Shown here: positions 1-8,637 of the stretch, in pieces
Position numbering within the stretch: the first letter of the stretch is position 1
Layout of the letters: every line of letters begins with the position of its first letter
From: CAITNM01 sp037138055
Lineage (GTDB): Bacteria > Pseudomonadota > Alphaproteobacteria > Paracaedibacterales > CAITNM01
Assembly: GCA_037138055.1 (NCBI GenBank)
Contig: JBAXJB010000010.1
Span: forward strand, 1 to 52,096
DNA length: 52,096 bases
Direction: 5' to 3'
Notes under the pieces: generated by a model
What the model was told of the DNA's origin: nothing
Seen by the model: the letters and a program-made list of their open reading frames with translations, nothing else
Databases searched by the model: none
Translations under genes and position numbers: made by a program

Positions 1-210
1 ATCCTTCAAATAAACCAAAATACTTATCTAGTCTGAAATTTTGCAGAGGGTTCTTTTATATTTAGCGGCAATTATTGTCTTAATGTTCCCGGGAGTAACC
101 TCCAAATCCAGCAAAAAATAAAAAAAAATCTTATTATTGAAAAAATAGATTGCGTTTTTAATTGAGAGTAACTATAAGTGTAACATGTTTAAATAAAAAA
201 TAGGTTATGT
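1..210. other. Upstream region of mucR, no gene seen
   Basis: This 210-base stretch is A+T rich and carries no convincing reading frame, tRNA or terminator. It must contain the promoter of the MucR-family gene that starts at 211, but no clear -35/-10 pair stands out. MucR-type regulators often repress themselves by binding AT-rich DNA upstream, and this segment would suit that; no specific operator can be identified by eye. Confidence 0.4.
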
Positions 211-687
211 ATGACTGAATCAACAACACAATTAGACGTTCTTAACATCACAGCTGATATAGTATGTGCTTACATCAGCAACAATCATGTAGAAGTAGCT
301 GACATTCAAGGTGTTATGCAAAAAATCCATAGCGCAGTGCAAGACTTAGCTCGTCATGGTCATGGTTTCCGTAAATCTGGTCCATTGGTGCCAGCAGTGC
401 CAATTGAAGATTCTATAAAAGATGATTACATCGTTTGTTTGGAAGACGGTAAAAAACTTCAAATGCTAAAGCGTCACTTGAATACAGTTTATAAAATGAG
501 CATTGATGAATACAGAGAACGCTGGGGTTTGGCTCCTGATTACCCTGTGGTTGCTCCAAATTATGCACGTCGTCGTAGCCAAATTGCTAAGAACACAGGT
601 CTTGGTCAAACAGGTCGTCGTAAACGTGTTCAGTTTGTTGATCAATCAAATGGTGCTATTAGTCAAGTTGCTGCCGTTTCTAAATAA
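211..687 (+). CDS. mucR: Ros/MucR family transcriptional regulator
   Basis: A 158-residue DNA-binding regulator of the alphaproteobacterial Ros/MucR family. These proteins act as H-NS-like silencers or as regulators of exopolysaccharide, cell-cycle and virulence genes. The N-terminal half has the usual helical region (LNITADIVCAYISNN). The core reads DYIVCLEDGKK, then KRHL, then YRERWGL. In zinc-bearing members the finger has a second Cys three residues after the first and a second His five residues after the first; here those positions are Asp (CLED) and Tyr (RHLNTVY). Two of the usual zinc ligands are therefore absent. Zinc-less Ros homologs that fold without metal are known, so the protein may well work. 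It ends 3 bases before miaB and is probably cotranscribed with it. Family assignment is firm; its targets cannot be told from the sequence. Confidence 0.9.
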   Translation: MTESTTQLDVLNITADIVCAYISNNHVEVADIQGVMQKIHSAVQDLARHGHGFRKSGPLVPAVPIEDSIKDDYIVCLEDGKKLQMLKRHLNTVYKMSIDEYRERWGLAPDYPVVAPNYARRRSQIAKNTGLGQTGRRKRVQFVDQSNGAISQVAAVSK

Positions 688-690
688 GGC

Positions 691-2046
691 ATGACTGCTA
701 AATTAAAGAAAGTTTATATTAAAAGCTACGGCTGTCAGATGAACGTTTATGACGGGCAGAAGATGGCCGATTTGCTTAAGCCTCATGGCTATCGTATTAC
801 AGACACGTACGATGACGCCGATGTTTCCATTTTAAATACCTGTCATATTCGTGAAAAAGCAGAACATAAAGTTTTTTCTGACTTGGGTCGTTTGAACACT
901 GTAAAAAAAGATCGAAAAAACCAAGAAGATAGTAATGATATGATCATTGCTGTTGGAGGTTGTGTTGGTCAAGCAGAAGGCGAAGAAATCACTAGGCAGG
1001 CTCCTTATGTAGATATGGTTTTTGGCCCTCAAAGTTACCATCGTTTGCCTGAAATGTTGGCTCAGATTGAGCAAAAAGTAAAAGGTAAGCGTAGAAAAAT
1101 AGTCGACACGCAATTCCCTGCAATCAGTAAATTTGACTTTCTGCCAGCGGCAAATGAAACGCCGGCTAGTGCTTTTCTTGTTGTCCAAGAAGGCTGTGAC
1201 AAATTTTGCCATTTTTGCGTGGTTCCTTATACACGCGGTTCTGAATACTCAAGATCAGCAAAAACTATATTAGAAGAAGCAAAGCGCTTAATTTCTTTAG
1301 GTGCTAAAGAAATTACTCTTTTAGGGCAAAATGTAAATGGTTATCACGGAGAAGGGCCTGATGGTAGTGAATGGTCCCTTGGACGTTTGATTTATGCACT
1401 TGCAGAATTAGACGGGATAAAACGTATTCGTTACACAACATCTCATCCTCTTGATATGCATGATGAATTGTATAACGCTCATCGCGATGTTCCAATGCTG
1501 ATGCCTTTTTTGCATTTGCCTGTTCAATCAGGAAGTGATCTTATTCTTAATGCTATGAATCGAAAGCACACAGCTGCTGACTATTTAAAAATAATAGAAA
1601 AATTACGCATTGCGTGTGCTGACATAAACTTTTCATCTGATTTTATTGTTGGTTACCCAGGGGAAACTAATAAAGATCACAAAGATACACTTGAACTGAT
1701 CAAGAACGTTGGTTATGTGCAGTCTTACTCTTTTAAGTATAGTCCTAGGCCAGGAACACCAGCTAGTATTTTGCAAACTCAAGTTGCAGAAGATATAAAA
1801 TCTGATCGATTAACAGAACTTCAAGATTTAATTAATGCGCAGCAAATAGCATTTAACCAATCTATGGTTGGTGAAACAATGGAAGTGTTGTTTGAACGGG
1901 AAGGCAAAATACCGGGGCAGGTGGTTGGAAAAACAGCTTATATGCAATCGGTTACACTTAATGGAGATTCTTCACTATTTGGTAACTTATTAAGCGTTAG
2001 AATAAGTAATGGGTATGGAAATAGTTTGAGCGGAGAGCGCATTTGA
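691..2046 (+). CDS. miaB: tRNA-2-methylthio-N6-dimethylallyladenosine synthase MiaB
   Basis: A radical-SAM methylthiotransferase that adds a methylthio group to i6A37 in tRNAs reading UNN codons. The 451 residues match the family length. The N-terminal UPF0004 domain supplies three cluster cysteines, C15 (YGCQMN), C51 (NTCHIR) and C91 (GGCVGQ). The radical-SAM CxxxCxxC motif is C169, C173 and C176 (GCDKFCHFCVVPYTRG). A TRAM-like domain closes the protein. The stop overlaps the TTG start of phoH by four bases, so translation is probably coupled. miaB-phoH-ybeY-corC is a widely conserved alphaproteobacterial order. Confidence 0.97.
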   Translation: MTAKLKKVYIKSYGCQMNVYDGQKMADLLKPHGYRITDTYDDADVSILNTCHIREKAEHKVFSDLGRLNTVKKDRKNQEDSNDMIIAVGGCVGQAEGEEITRQAPYVDMVFGPQSYHRLPEMLAQIEQKVKGKRRKIVDTQFPAISKFDFLPAANETPASAFLVVQEGCDKFCHFCVVPYTRGSEYSRSAKTILEEAKRLISLGAKEITLLGQNVNGYHGEGPDGSEWSLGRLIYALAELDGIKRIRYTTSHPLDMHDELYNAHRDVPMLMPFLHLPVQSGSDLILNAMNRKHTAADYLKIIEKLRIACADINFSSDFIVGYPGETNKDHKDTLELIKNVGYVQSYSFKYSPRPGTPASILQTQVAEDIKSDRLTELQDLINAQQIAFNQSMVGETMEVLFEREGKIPGQVVGKTAYMQSVTLNGDSSLFGNLLSVRISNGYGNSLSGERI

Positions 2047-3032
2047 GCGATCAAAATACGACAAAACAACTAGAATTTTCTGATAATACTCTTTTTTCCC
2101 AGCTTGTTGGGCCTAGTGACACAAACCTTACACAACTTGAAAATCGTTTTGGTGTGACTATTGCTGCACGAGGGAATCAAATCTCAATAAGTGGCTCTGA
2201 CCCAAATGACATTAGTTACGCAAAAAATACGCTGCAATATCTTTACACGCAACTGACAAAAGGTCAGGAAATTAATCCACAAAGTGTTGAAGATGCCATT
2301 AGAACTGTAAGTAGTTCTGTTAGCTTGCATCATCATGATACAAATATTCCCAATGGAAAAATTAGCATTGCTACAAAGCGAAAGATGATTTTTCCACGTT
2401 CAGCTAACCAAGCTGAATTTCTGACTGCCATGCAAAACAAAGACATGATTTTTGGGATTGGCCCTGCGGGTACCGGAAAAACCTATCTTGCTGTGGCAGT
2501 TGGTGTCTCCCTGCTGATTGCGGGAAAAATTGATAAAATTATTTTAACGCGCCCGGCAGTTGAAGCTGGAGAAAAGCTTGGGTTTCTTCCAGGTGATATG
2601 CGAGAGAAAGTGGATCCATATTTACGTCCTCTTTACGATGCTATGCATGATATGCTCCCAGCCGATCAGGTCGAACGCAGACTTACAAACGGTGAAATAG
2701 AAATAGCTCCTCTTGCTTTTATGCGCGGACGTACATTGTCTAATGCTTTTGTAATACTGGATGAAGCTCAAAATACAACCCCTGTGCAAATGAAAATGTT
2801 TTTAACAAGACTCGGAAATAATGCACGTATGGTTATTACCGGTGACCTTTCGCAGATTGATTTACCAAATGGTATAGAATCAGGACTAAAACAAGCAGCA
2901 AAAATTTTGAAAAATATTTCTGATATTGCTTTTATTAACTTTGATGAAAACGACATTGTGCGACACCCAGTCGTCTCAAAAATTGTCGTTGCATACGACA
3001 AAGAAGCGAAATTGAGCGATGCACGACGATAG
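2043..3032 (+). CDS. phoH: PhoH-like ATPase (YbeZ)
   Basis: A PhoH-family P-loop NTPase of 329 residues, thought to act with YbeY in rRNA or RNA metabolism. Walker A is GPAGTGKT at residues 140-147 and Walker B is ILDEAQN at 238-244. The N-terminal part (about residues 20-75) looks like a degenerate KH-type RNA-binding region (LENRFGVTIAARGNQISISG), as is usual for YbeZ. The start is TTG inside the end of miaB. The 3' end overlaps the start of ybeY by 14 bases, which supports a coupled operon. Confidence 0.95.
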   Translation: MSDQNTTKQLEFSDNTLFSQLVGPSDTNLTQLENRFGVTIAARGNQISISGSDPNDISYAKNTLQYLYTQLTKGQEINPQSVEDAIRTVSSSVSLHHHDTNIPNGKISIATKRKMIFPRSANQAEFLTAMQNKDMIFGIGPAGTGKTYLAVAVGVSLLIAGKIDKIILTRPAVEAGEKLGFLPGDMREKVDPYLRPLYDAMHDMLPADQVERRLTNGEIEIAPLAFMRGRTLSNAFVILDEAQNTTPVQMKMFLTRLGNNARMVITGDLSQIDLPNGIESGLKQAAKILKNISDIAFINFDENDIVRHPVVSKIVVAYDKEAKLSDARR

Positions 3033-3528
3033 TAGTAATCTTGAAGTATTAATAGATATTGACGACGATCGATGGCTTGAATGGTATATGCCAGATCAAT
3101 GGCATGAGCTGCTTCATAAAATTATTCAGCGAGTGATTGACGAAATAAAAATACGAGCAAAAGTTGAAGTTAGCGTTTTGTTTACAAACAATACTGAAAT
3201 TCATGCTTTAAATCTTGAATATCGCGGAAAAGATAAACCAACAAATGTATTATCATTTCCAAATTTAAGTGAAGACGAATTACGTTGTTTGCCTAAAAAC
3301 AGTCCTTACCCAGTTATGTTGGGGGATTTGGTTTTTGGTTTTGAAACATTGCTTGAAGAAGTAAAAACAGAAAAAAAACCTTTCTTAGATCACTTTAATC
3401 ATTTGGCTGTTCATGGTATGTTGCACCTGTTAGGTTACGATCATGAATCTGATGCTGATGAAGAATGTATGAAAGAAAAAGAAGTGGCAATCTTAAAATC
3501 TCTTAACATTAACAACCCATACCAATAG
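3019..3528 (+). CDS. ybeY: Endoribonuclease / rRNA maturation factor YbeY
   Basis: A 169-residue metal-dependent RNase involved in 16S rRNA 3'-end maturation and 70S quality control. The zinc-binding motif HxxxHxxxxxH is intact at H132, H136 and H142 (VHGMLHLLGYDH). Upstream is the typical stretch RGKDKPTNVLSFP at about residues 69-81. The start overlaps the end of phoH and the stop lies 2 bases before the CorC-family gene. Confidence 0.95.
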   Translation: MHDDSSNLEVLIDIDDDRWLEWYMPDQWHELLHKIIQRVIDEIKIRAKVEVSVLFTNNTEIHALNLEYRGKDKPTNVLSFPNLSEDELRCLPKNSPYPVMLGDLVFGFETLLEEVKTEKKPFLDHFNHLAVHGMLHLLGYDHESDADEECMKEKEVAILKSLNINNPYQ

Positions 3529-3530
3529 TT

Positions 3531-4346
3531 ATGATAATCAAAAATTTAGTAAAATTATTTAAGAAGTCAGAACCAGAAACTCTTCGAGGTACAATCGAAG
3601 AGCTTATTGAGGAGAGCGAAGAAGAAGAGCCGTCGATAGAATCTGGCGAACGTGCGCTTTTAGAAAATGTCTTAAACCTACGTGAGTTAACAGCCCAAGA
3701 CGTAATGATTCCAAGAGCAGATATTATTTCGTCTTGTATTACAGGTGATGCTGACGAAATGATTCAACTAATGGTTAAAAACAATCTAAGTTTTTTGCCT
3801 ATCTGCAGTGATACTCTTGATCATATCGTTGGCGTTATACATATAAAAGATGTTCTTGCCTGGCTTCAAAATGGACGTCAAATGCCAATAAAGCATCTTG
3901 TTAAAGATGTTTTGTTTATACCTCCTTCTATGCGTACCTTAGATTTGCTTGTGCAAATGCGTGAATCTGCTTCTCGCATTGCTTTCGTAGTCGATGAGTA
4001 TGGTGGCATAGACGGGCTAGTTACGTTTTCAAACGTTATTAGTGAAGTGATTGGTGATATTCAAGATGCCACTGAAATTGAAGATACAAAGCAAATTGAA
4101 ATTAAAGCCGATGGCACTGTTATCACAGATGGGCGGGTGCCTTTAGAAGAGCTACAGGAAGTATTGGGTAGTTTTCCTATGTTAAGCATAGAGGATGACG
4201 ATATTGATACGATTGGCGGTTTAGTCGTCTTCTTAGCTGGTCGCGTTCCTGTGCGTGGAGAAATTATTCGCCATCCTGAAGGTGGAGAATTTGAAGTGTT
4301 GGAAGCCGACCCACGTCGTATTCGTCGTTTGAAGATGCGTCCTTAA
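3531..4346 (+). CDS. CBS-pair / CorC_HlyC domain protein (TlyC/CorC type)
   Basis: A 271-residue cytosolic protein with two CBS domains (about residues 60-175) followed by a C-terminal CorC_HlyC domain (about 190-268, with GGLVVFLAGRVPVRGE). It lacks the DUF21 membrane domain, like CorC/YbeX and rickettsial TlyC. CorC is linked to magnesium and cobalt efflux and YbeX to ribosome biology. TlyC was named a haemolysin, but a direct lytic role is doubtful. It is the last gene of the miaB-phoH-ybeY series. Confidence 0.9.
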   Translation: MIIKNLVKLFKKSEPETLRGTIEELIEESEEEEPSIESGERALLENVLNLRELTAQDVMIPRADIISSCITGDADEMIQLMVKNNLSFLPICSDTLDHIVGVIHIKDVLAWLQNGRQMPIKHLVKDVLFIPPSMRTLDLLVQMRESASRIAFVVDEYGGIDGLVTFSNVISEVIGDIQDATEIEDTKQIEIKADGTVITDGRVPLEELQEVLGSFPMLSIEDDDIDTIGGLVVFLAGRVPVRGEIIRHPEGGEFEVLEADPRRIRRLKMRP

Positions 4347-4435
4347 ATCAGCTTTTGTAGGTCTTTTTTAATCTTATTGGTAAAACGCAATAAAACTTCC
4401 TATATGTAAATCATTAGATATGACATATAAATATT

Positions 4436-4801
4436 ATGCGATTTTTGTTGATTTTATTTTTCTTATTTCCATTAATAGCGGATGAAGTTGTAGATTATGA
4501 TTTTTTCGAAGAGGATGAAGAAAATCATTTGCTAAGTTCGGTAACTTGTAGCACTCAATCATCTGCGTCATCTGACGCCACAACAGAATCAAAGGAAAAA
4601 CTTGCTGGCGGATCAATAAGAACTATTTGTTCAGCTAAGTTAGAAAAAAACGAATTCCAGCCTCTTATTTCTTTACCCAAACTGTCTTTAGGGCAATTAT
4701 CCATACAACCATCGCCCAAGCCTGGTGAAGTAATGCCACAGCTAATGGAACTTGTAACAGAAGCGTTGAAATGCCTAGAGCCACTTGGGCTATTATTTTA
4801 A
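4436..4801 (+). CDS. Putative small exported protein, unknown
   Basis: A 121-codon frame with a good Sec signal peptide (MRFLLILFFLFPLIA, cleavage likely before DEVVDYD), then a strongly acidic stretch and a Ser/Thr-rich region. No family is recognised. Its last 137 bases run antisense through the 3' end of ctaA, so the C-terminal part may be a by-product of that gene. No clear ribosome binding site precedes the ATG. The signal-peptide-like start argues for a real gene and the overlap against. It could also be a remnant of a longer exported protein. Confidence 0.4.
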   Translation: MRFLLILFFLFPLIADEVVDYDFFEEDEENHLLSSVTCSTQSSASSDATTESKEKLAGGSIRTICSAKLEKNEFQPLISLPKLSLGQLSIQPSPKPGEVMPQLMELVTEALKCLEPLGLLF

Positions 4802-5612
4802 TAGTAATCAACCGATAAGTTGATCCATGCTTTATCCATAAAATTGTAGAGTATGTAACAGTTATAAGGGCTAGCAAGCGATGCAACCACTGTACAGTTG
4901 CTGGGTTGTTAATAAAATTTTTCCAGATAGGCTGATAAAAATTCCATTCATTTGGTAACCATTGCCCTTCCATAAGGGGGAACGTGTTATATATGAACCC
5001 TGCCTTCAATCCCGCTACGTAAGCGCCGTAAATAATTGTTAGGCCAATTAATGTCAATAACGCGGCATCTCTTAGGCATATTTTTTTGAACAGTTTACCT
5101 TCGAATTTCCACAGCGCTCTCGCTAAAACTGACAAGATAATAAATGCCATAACCAAATGAACGCACAAGCGAATATGACTAACGGTTGGGTCGATTTTTA
5201 AGCCGCTTTTAACCATCCACCAACCAATGACTCCTTGTGCTCCTCCCAAAGAAAATACAATGGCAATGCGTCCTCTTAACCAATTGGGGATATGTTTGAA
5301 TAAAAAAAACAATGGAAGCAAAACCAGTAGACCAACAATCCTGCCAAGCAAGCGGTGCCCATATTCCCACCAATAAATACATTTAAATTCACTCAACGAC
5401 ATGCCTTTGTTGACATGTTTGTATTCTGGGGTTTGTTGGTATAATCCAAATTCGTCATCCCATGCTTGTTGTGTAATAGGTGGTAATACATGCAGTGGCT
5501 TCCATTGAGCCATTGAAAGCCCAGAATGGGTGAGGCGAGTGGCTCCGCCAACGACTACCATCAGCATTACGGCTACTATTAACGATTTTAGCCAAGTTGA
5601 GATATAAGGCAT
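4665..5612 (-). CDS. ctaA: Heme A synthase (COX15/CtaA)
   Basis: A polytopic inner-membrane protein of 315 residues that oxidises the C8 methyl of heme O to make heme A for cytochrome aa3 oxidase. It shows the family's eight-helix pattern and conserved His sites: HSGLSMAQWKPLHVLPP, EYGHRLLGR, VHLVMAF, LHRLLALI and LHQAWAMVVW. The start ATG lies in a 146-base gap shared with the divergent yggT, which should hold both promoters. Its presence implies that the cell makes an aa3-type terminal oxidase, although no oxidase genes are in the window. Confidence 0.93.
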   Translation of the reverse strand: MPYISTWLKSLIVAVMLMVVVGGATRLTHSGLSMAQWKPLHVLPPITQQAWDDEFGLYQQTPEYKHVNKGMSLSEFKCIYWWEYGHRLLGRIVGLLVLLPLFFLFKHIPNWLRGRIAIVFSLGGAQGVIGWWMVKSGLKIDPTVSHIRLCVHLVMAFIILSVLARALWKFEGKLFKKICLRDAALLTLIGLTIIYGAYVAGLKAGFIYNTFPLMEGQWLPNEWNFYQPIWKNFINNPATVQWLHRLLALITVTYSTILWIKHGSTYRLITIKIIAQVALGISTLLLQVPLAVALLHQAWAMVVWIIALKTVWVKK

Positions 5613-5758
5613 ATGAATTGTATTTAAGACTTTCTGCGATCCTAAGGTTGCTAAATATTTTGAGCAAGAGCGTTTGCTAATAAAATTTTGCTCGATTAGC
5701 TTTTGAATCCATTCTCATTCTGGGCTACACTACAAAAAAATAATTTTGGATTATTCTT

Positions 5759-6058
5759 ATGTTTATTATAGCGCCGCTTCTTAACGTGCTGCATGATTTG
5801 CTCGGCCTGTATAAATTAGGCGTATCAATTTATATTATTTTGGGATGGCTTGAAGCCTTTGAAATTGTTAACAAGTATAATTCTGTGGTTTATAGCATTC
5901 ACAATTTTCTTCAAAGCATTACTGAGCCGGCATTAGCGCCTATTCGAAGAATCATACCTCCCATTAGTGGATGGGATCTTTCTCCTATTGCTTTATTTTT
6001 CATTATTTATTTTTTTCAAGGCGTGCTCTTGGAAATTCTAAAAAAGTTCCCATCTTAA
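5759..6058 (+). CDS. YggT family membrane protein
   Basis: A 99-residue protein with two predicted membrane helices (about residues 15-35 and 74-95) separated by the YggT signature region (FLQSITEPALAPIRRIIPPISGWDLSPI). YggT proteins are linked to cell division, osmotic stress or organelle-like positioning, with no settled biochemical role. It lies 19 bases before rbfA and is probably cotranscribed with it. Confidence 0.88.
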   Translation: MFIIAPLLNVLHDLLGLYKLGVSIYIILGWLEAFEIVNKYNSVVYSIHNFLQSITEPALAPIRRIIPPISGWDLSPIALFFIIYFFQGVLLEILKKFPS

Positions 6059-6077
6059 TAAAGATGAAGGAGAAATC

Positions 6078-6479
6078 ATGTTAAAACTTTTTGTTCCAAC
6101 AAAAGCACCAAGTCACCGTCAAGAACGTGTTGCTGAAGAAGTACGGTTTTTATTATGTCAGCAATTGCAGCGTGATAGTTTGCCAATTGAGCGTGATGAG
6201 GATGATAATTTATTAAAACCACAAGCCCCCATTACAATTACTGAACTGACTGTATCGCCAGATTTACGCCATGCTCAAATCGGGGTTATGCCATTGGGTG
6301 GTATCGGGCAGGAAATTGTTGTGAAGTTTATGCGTGCTAATGCTTGGTATTTACGTAAGTCTCTTGCTAAACAACTTAAAACTAGAATTGCACCAGAGTT
6401 ACACTTCTACTTGGATAATCATTTTGATCAAGCTGCTAAAATCGATGCGTTGATTGTAAAGATTCATAGCGAAGGTTGA
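6078..6479 (+). CDS. rbfA: 30S ribosome-binding factor RbfA
   Basis: A 133-residue KH-type factor that binds immature 30S subunits and helps 16S rRNA maturation. Features seen: the N-terminal SHRQERVAEEVR, the central ITITELTVSPDLRHAQIGV, and the C-terminal RKSLAKQL..RIAPELHFYLD, all characteristic. A good ribosome binding site (AAGGAG) precedes the ATG. The gene is usually found with nusA, infB or truB; here it follows yggT instead. Similarity to RbfA is clear although the loop at residues 35-55 is extended. Confidence 0.88.
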   Translation: MLKLFVPTKAPSHRQERVAEEVRFLLCQQLQRDSLPIERDEDDNLLKPQAPITITELTVSPDLRHAQIGVMPLGGIGQEIVVKFMRANAWYLRKSLAKQLKTRIAPELHFYLDNHFDQAAKIDALIVKIHSEG

Positions 6480-6554
6480 TAGATTTTCGTGACATTTATT
6501 TCGTAATTTAATTAAAATCGTGTTAAATTAGAAAAAATGCAGTAGGGTTCTTTC

Positions 6555-7229
6555 TTGGTTCATTCCTATAGAAAATTTGATCAGTTTCAAGAACTGCCTT
6601 CTACAGGTCAGCGGTCATTTTTTTTATGGAAAAACGCTGGATCGTCAGCTAATTTGCCTGTTGCTTCTTCTAATTTTTTTGAAAATGCTCAATATGAAAG
6701 AGTAGCAAATCCTGCGTCAGGGTGGCATCAACGACAATATTCTCAATGCGCGCCACAACAAGGTATGCCTCAATACAATCCGTGGCAAGCAAAAACACAA
6801 CCGCTAGCATCAGCTAGCTTTGCCCATTATTCAAGAGTTTTTAAGCAAAAAGAAACTCTTTGGGAAGAATTTAAACGTATATACATTAATGAGGTGATAG
6901 CTTTTACCATGAGCAAATCAACACTTTTTACTTTAATATTTTCATTCATGTTTCTTGGTTGTATTTTTTTCCTAGGGGGATTTTTTACAGCAACTAACAT
7001 ATATCGTGAACAACATATCACTAAAGAAGTAAATAGGCAGCACACGCCAACTGAAACTGCCATGTTGCAGGGACGTCCAGAAAAAATTGTAAATATGGGC
7101 GCAGGCGTTGCGTTTTCTACTCCTAAGGCATATCAGTATCAAGGTGGTGTAAAAGTTGATCAAAATAGAAGAAGACCTTCAGAATATGTGGAAAAACAAA
7201 TTGCAAGCAGTCAGCCAAATTATCGTTGA
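6555..7229 (+). CDS. Unknown single-pass membrane protein
   Basis: A 224-residue protein of no recognised family. Residues 1-115 are hydrophilic, rich in Gln, Ser, Pro and aromatic residues. One strong membrane helix follows (about residues 122-147, LFTLIFSFMFLGCIFFLGGFF), then a hydrophilic C-terminal tail of about 75 residues, predicted outside the cytoplasm. The start is taken as TTG at 6555 because AGGG lies at a suitable distance upstream (GCAGTAGGGTTCTTTC); a shorter product from an internal ATG is possible. It sits between rbfA and gltX in the same direction. Other alphaproteobacteria may have a syntenic counterpart, but none can be named. Confidence 0.6.
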   Translation: MVHSYRKFDQFQELPSTGQRSFFLWKNAGSSANLPVASSNFFENAQYERVANPASGWHQRQYSQCAPQQGMPQYNPWQAKTQPLASASFAHYSRVFKQKETLWEEFKRIYINEVIAFTMSKSTLFTLIFSFMFLGCIFFLGGFFTATNIYREQHITKEVNRQHTPTETAMLQGRPEKIVNMGAGVAFSTPKAYQYQGGVKVDQNRRRPSEYVEKQIASSQPNYR

Positions 7230-7296
7230 GTAGCTATTGTTGGCATTATTGGCTAGTATAATTTTTGAAAAAAACTAGTTGTAGGTTTGTCTTTTT

Positions 7297-8637
7297 ATGG
7301 TTTCTGTTCGTTTTGCGCCTTCTCCCACTGGGTATTTACACATCGGCAATGCGCGAGCTGCCTTAATTAATTATCTGTATGCTTTACGTAACGGTGGTGA
7401 ATTTATTTTACGCATCGATGATACAGATTTAGAACGCTCAAAACCTGAATATGAAGAAGCTATTTATCGTGATTTTGAATGGTTAGGTATTAAGTATTCT
7501 AAGACGTTTCGTCAGTCAGAACGATTTGACCGATATAAACAAGTTAGAGATGAATTAATTGCAAGTGGGCGTTTATATCCATGTTATGAAACGCCAGAAG
7601 ATCTCGATTTTAAACGTAAGCGTCAAATGGCCAAAGGGCAGCCGCCTATTTATGATCGTGCAGCTCTTTCATTAACAGATGCCGAAAAATCTACTTTTGA
7701 AACTGAAGGTCAAACTCCTCACTGGCGTTTCAAGCTAGATCATGAGCCAATTGTGTGGCAAGACATGGTTCGAGGTGAAGTCAAATTTGATGGTGCGCAA
7801 CTTAGTGATCCAGTTTTAATTAGAGCAGATGGTATATTTTTATACAGTCTATGTTCAGTAGTAGATGATATTGATTGTGCAATTACACATATTATCCGTG
7901 GTGAAGACCATGTTACAAATGCAGCTACACAAATCCAACTTTTCAAAGCAGTCAATGGAGAGAAGGATTTCCCTATAACATTTGGTCATACAACATTAAT
8001 GATGGATGAAGAAGGGCTTCCACTTTCAAAGCGCTTGGGCAGCTTAAGCTTAGGGCAAATGCGAGAATCTGGAATTGAGCCTATGGCTATTGCTTGTTTG
8101 TTGGCAAGACTTGGGACATCTCTTTCTGTTGAACCGCTTTCAACATTAGAAGAATTAGCCAGCTCATTTGATTTATCAATTTTCAGTCGCACGCCGCCCA
8201 GGTTCAGCGAAAAAGATTTGTGGGCATTAAACCATAAACTTTATCACTTAATGCCTTTTGAGCAAGTTCAACAACGTTTATCAGCAGCGGGTTATGCTGA
8301 TTTCAGTGAAGCTCACTGGCGTGCAGTGCATGATAACATTGAAAAAATTGATGACTTGAAGCCATGGCAAGCTATTTTCTTTGGGCAACTTAAAGGCACC
8401 TGTGCCGATACAGAATTTTTAAAAATAGCACTAAGCTTATTGCCAAGCGGTCCATGGGATGAAAACACATGGGCCACATGGACGACTGCTGTTAAAGAAA
8501 CAACGGCACGTAAAGGCAAAGAATTGTTTATGCCGCTGCGCCAAGCATTAACAGCAATGGACCATGGACCTGAAATGAAAGCTCTACTACCATTAATAGG
8601 TATGGAAAAAACAAAAAGCAGGTTATGCGTGGCGTAA
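7297..8637 (+). CDS. gltX: Glutamyl-tRNA synthetase
   Basis: A class I aminoacyl-tRNA synthetase of 446 residues that charges tRNA with glutamate. The HIGH motif is HIGN at residues 15-18 within PSPTGYLHIGNA, and the KMSKS equivalent is LSKRLGS at 243-249. The spacing of the Glu-specific insertion and the C-terminal anticodon-binding part fit bacterial GluRS. Many alphaproteobacteria carry two GltX paralogs, one of them specialised for tRNA-Gln, and the LSKRLG form of the loop is common in one of these groups. Which one this is cannot be decided here. The last 13 bases overlap the next gene. Confidence 0.93.
   Translation: MVSVRFAPSPTGYLHIGNARAALINYLYALRNGGEFILRIDDTDLERSKPEYEEAIYRDFEWLGIKYSKTFRQSERFDRYKQVRDELIASGRLYPCYETPEDLDFKRKRQMAKGQPPIYDRAALSLTDAEKSTFETEGQTPHWRFKLDHEPIVWQDMVRGEVKFDGAQLSDPVLIRADGIFLYSLCSVVDDIDCAITHIIRGEDHVTNAATQIQLFKAVNGEKDFPITFGHTTLMMDEEGLPLSKRLGSLSLGQMRESGIEPMAIACLLARLGTSLSVEPLSTLEELASSFDLSIFSRTPPRFSEKDLWALNHKLYHLMPFEQVQQRLSAAGYADFSEAHWRAVHDNIEKIDDLKPWQAIFFGQLKGTCADTEFLKIALSLLPSGPWDENTWATWTTAVKETTARKGKELFMPLRQALTAMDHGPEMKALLPLIGMEKTKSRLCVA

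Noticed and set aside
832..1212. Long minus-strand frame inside miaB
   Set aside because: Fully covered by an unmistakable MiaB on the plus strand; the antisense protein has no recognisable features and no ribosome binding site.
5613..5758. Small RNA gene between ctaA and yggT
   Set aside because: No terminator or conserved structure visible; 146 bases are explained by two divergent promoters.
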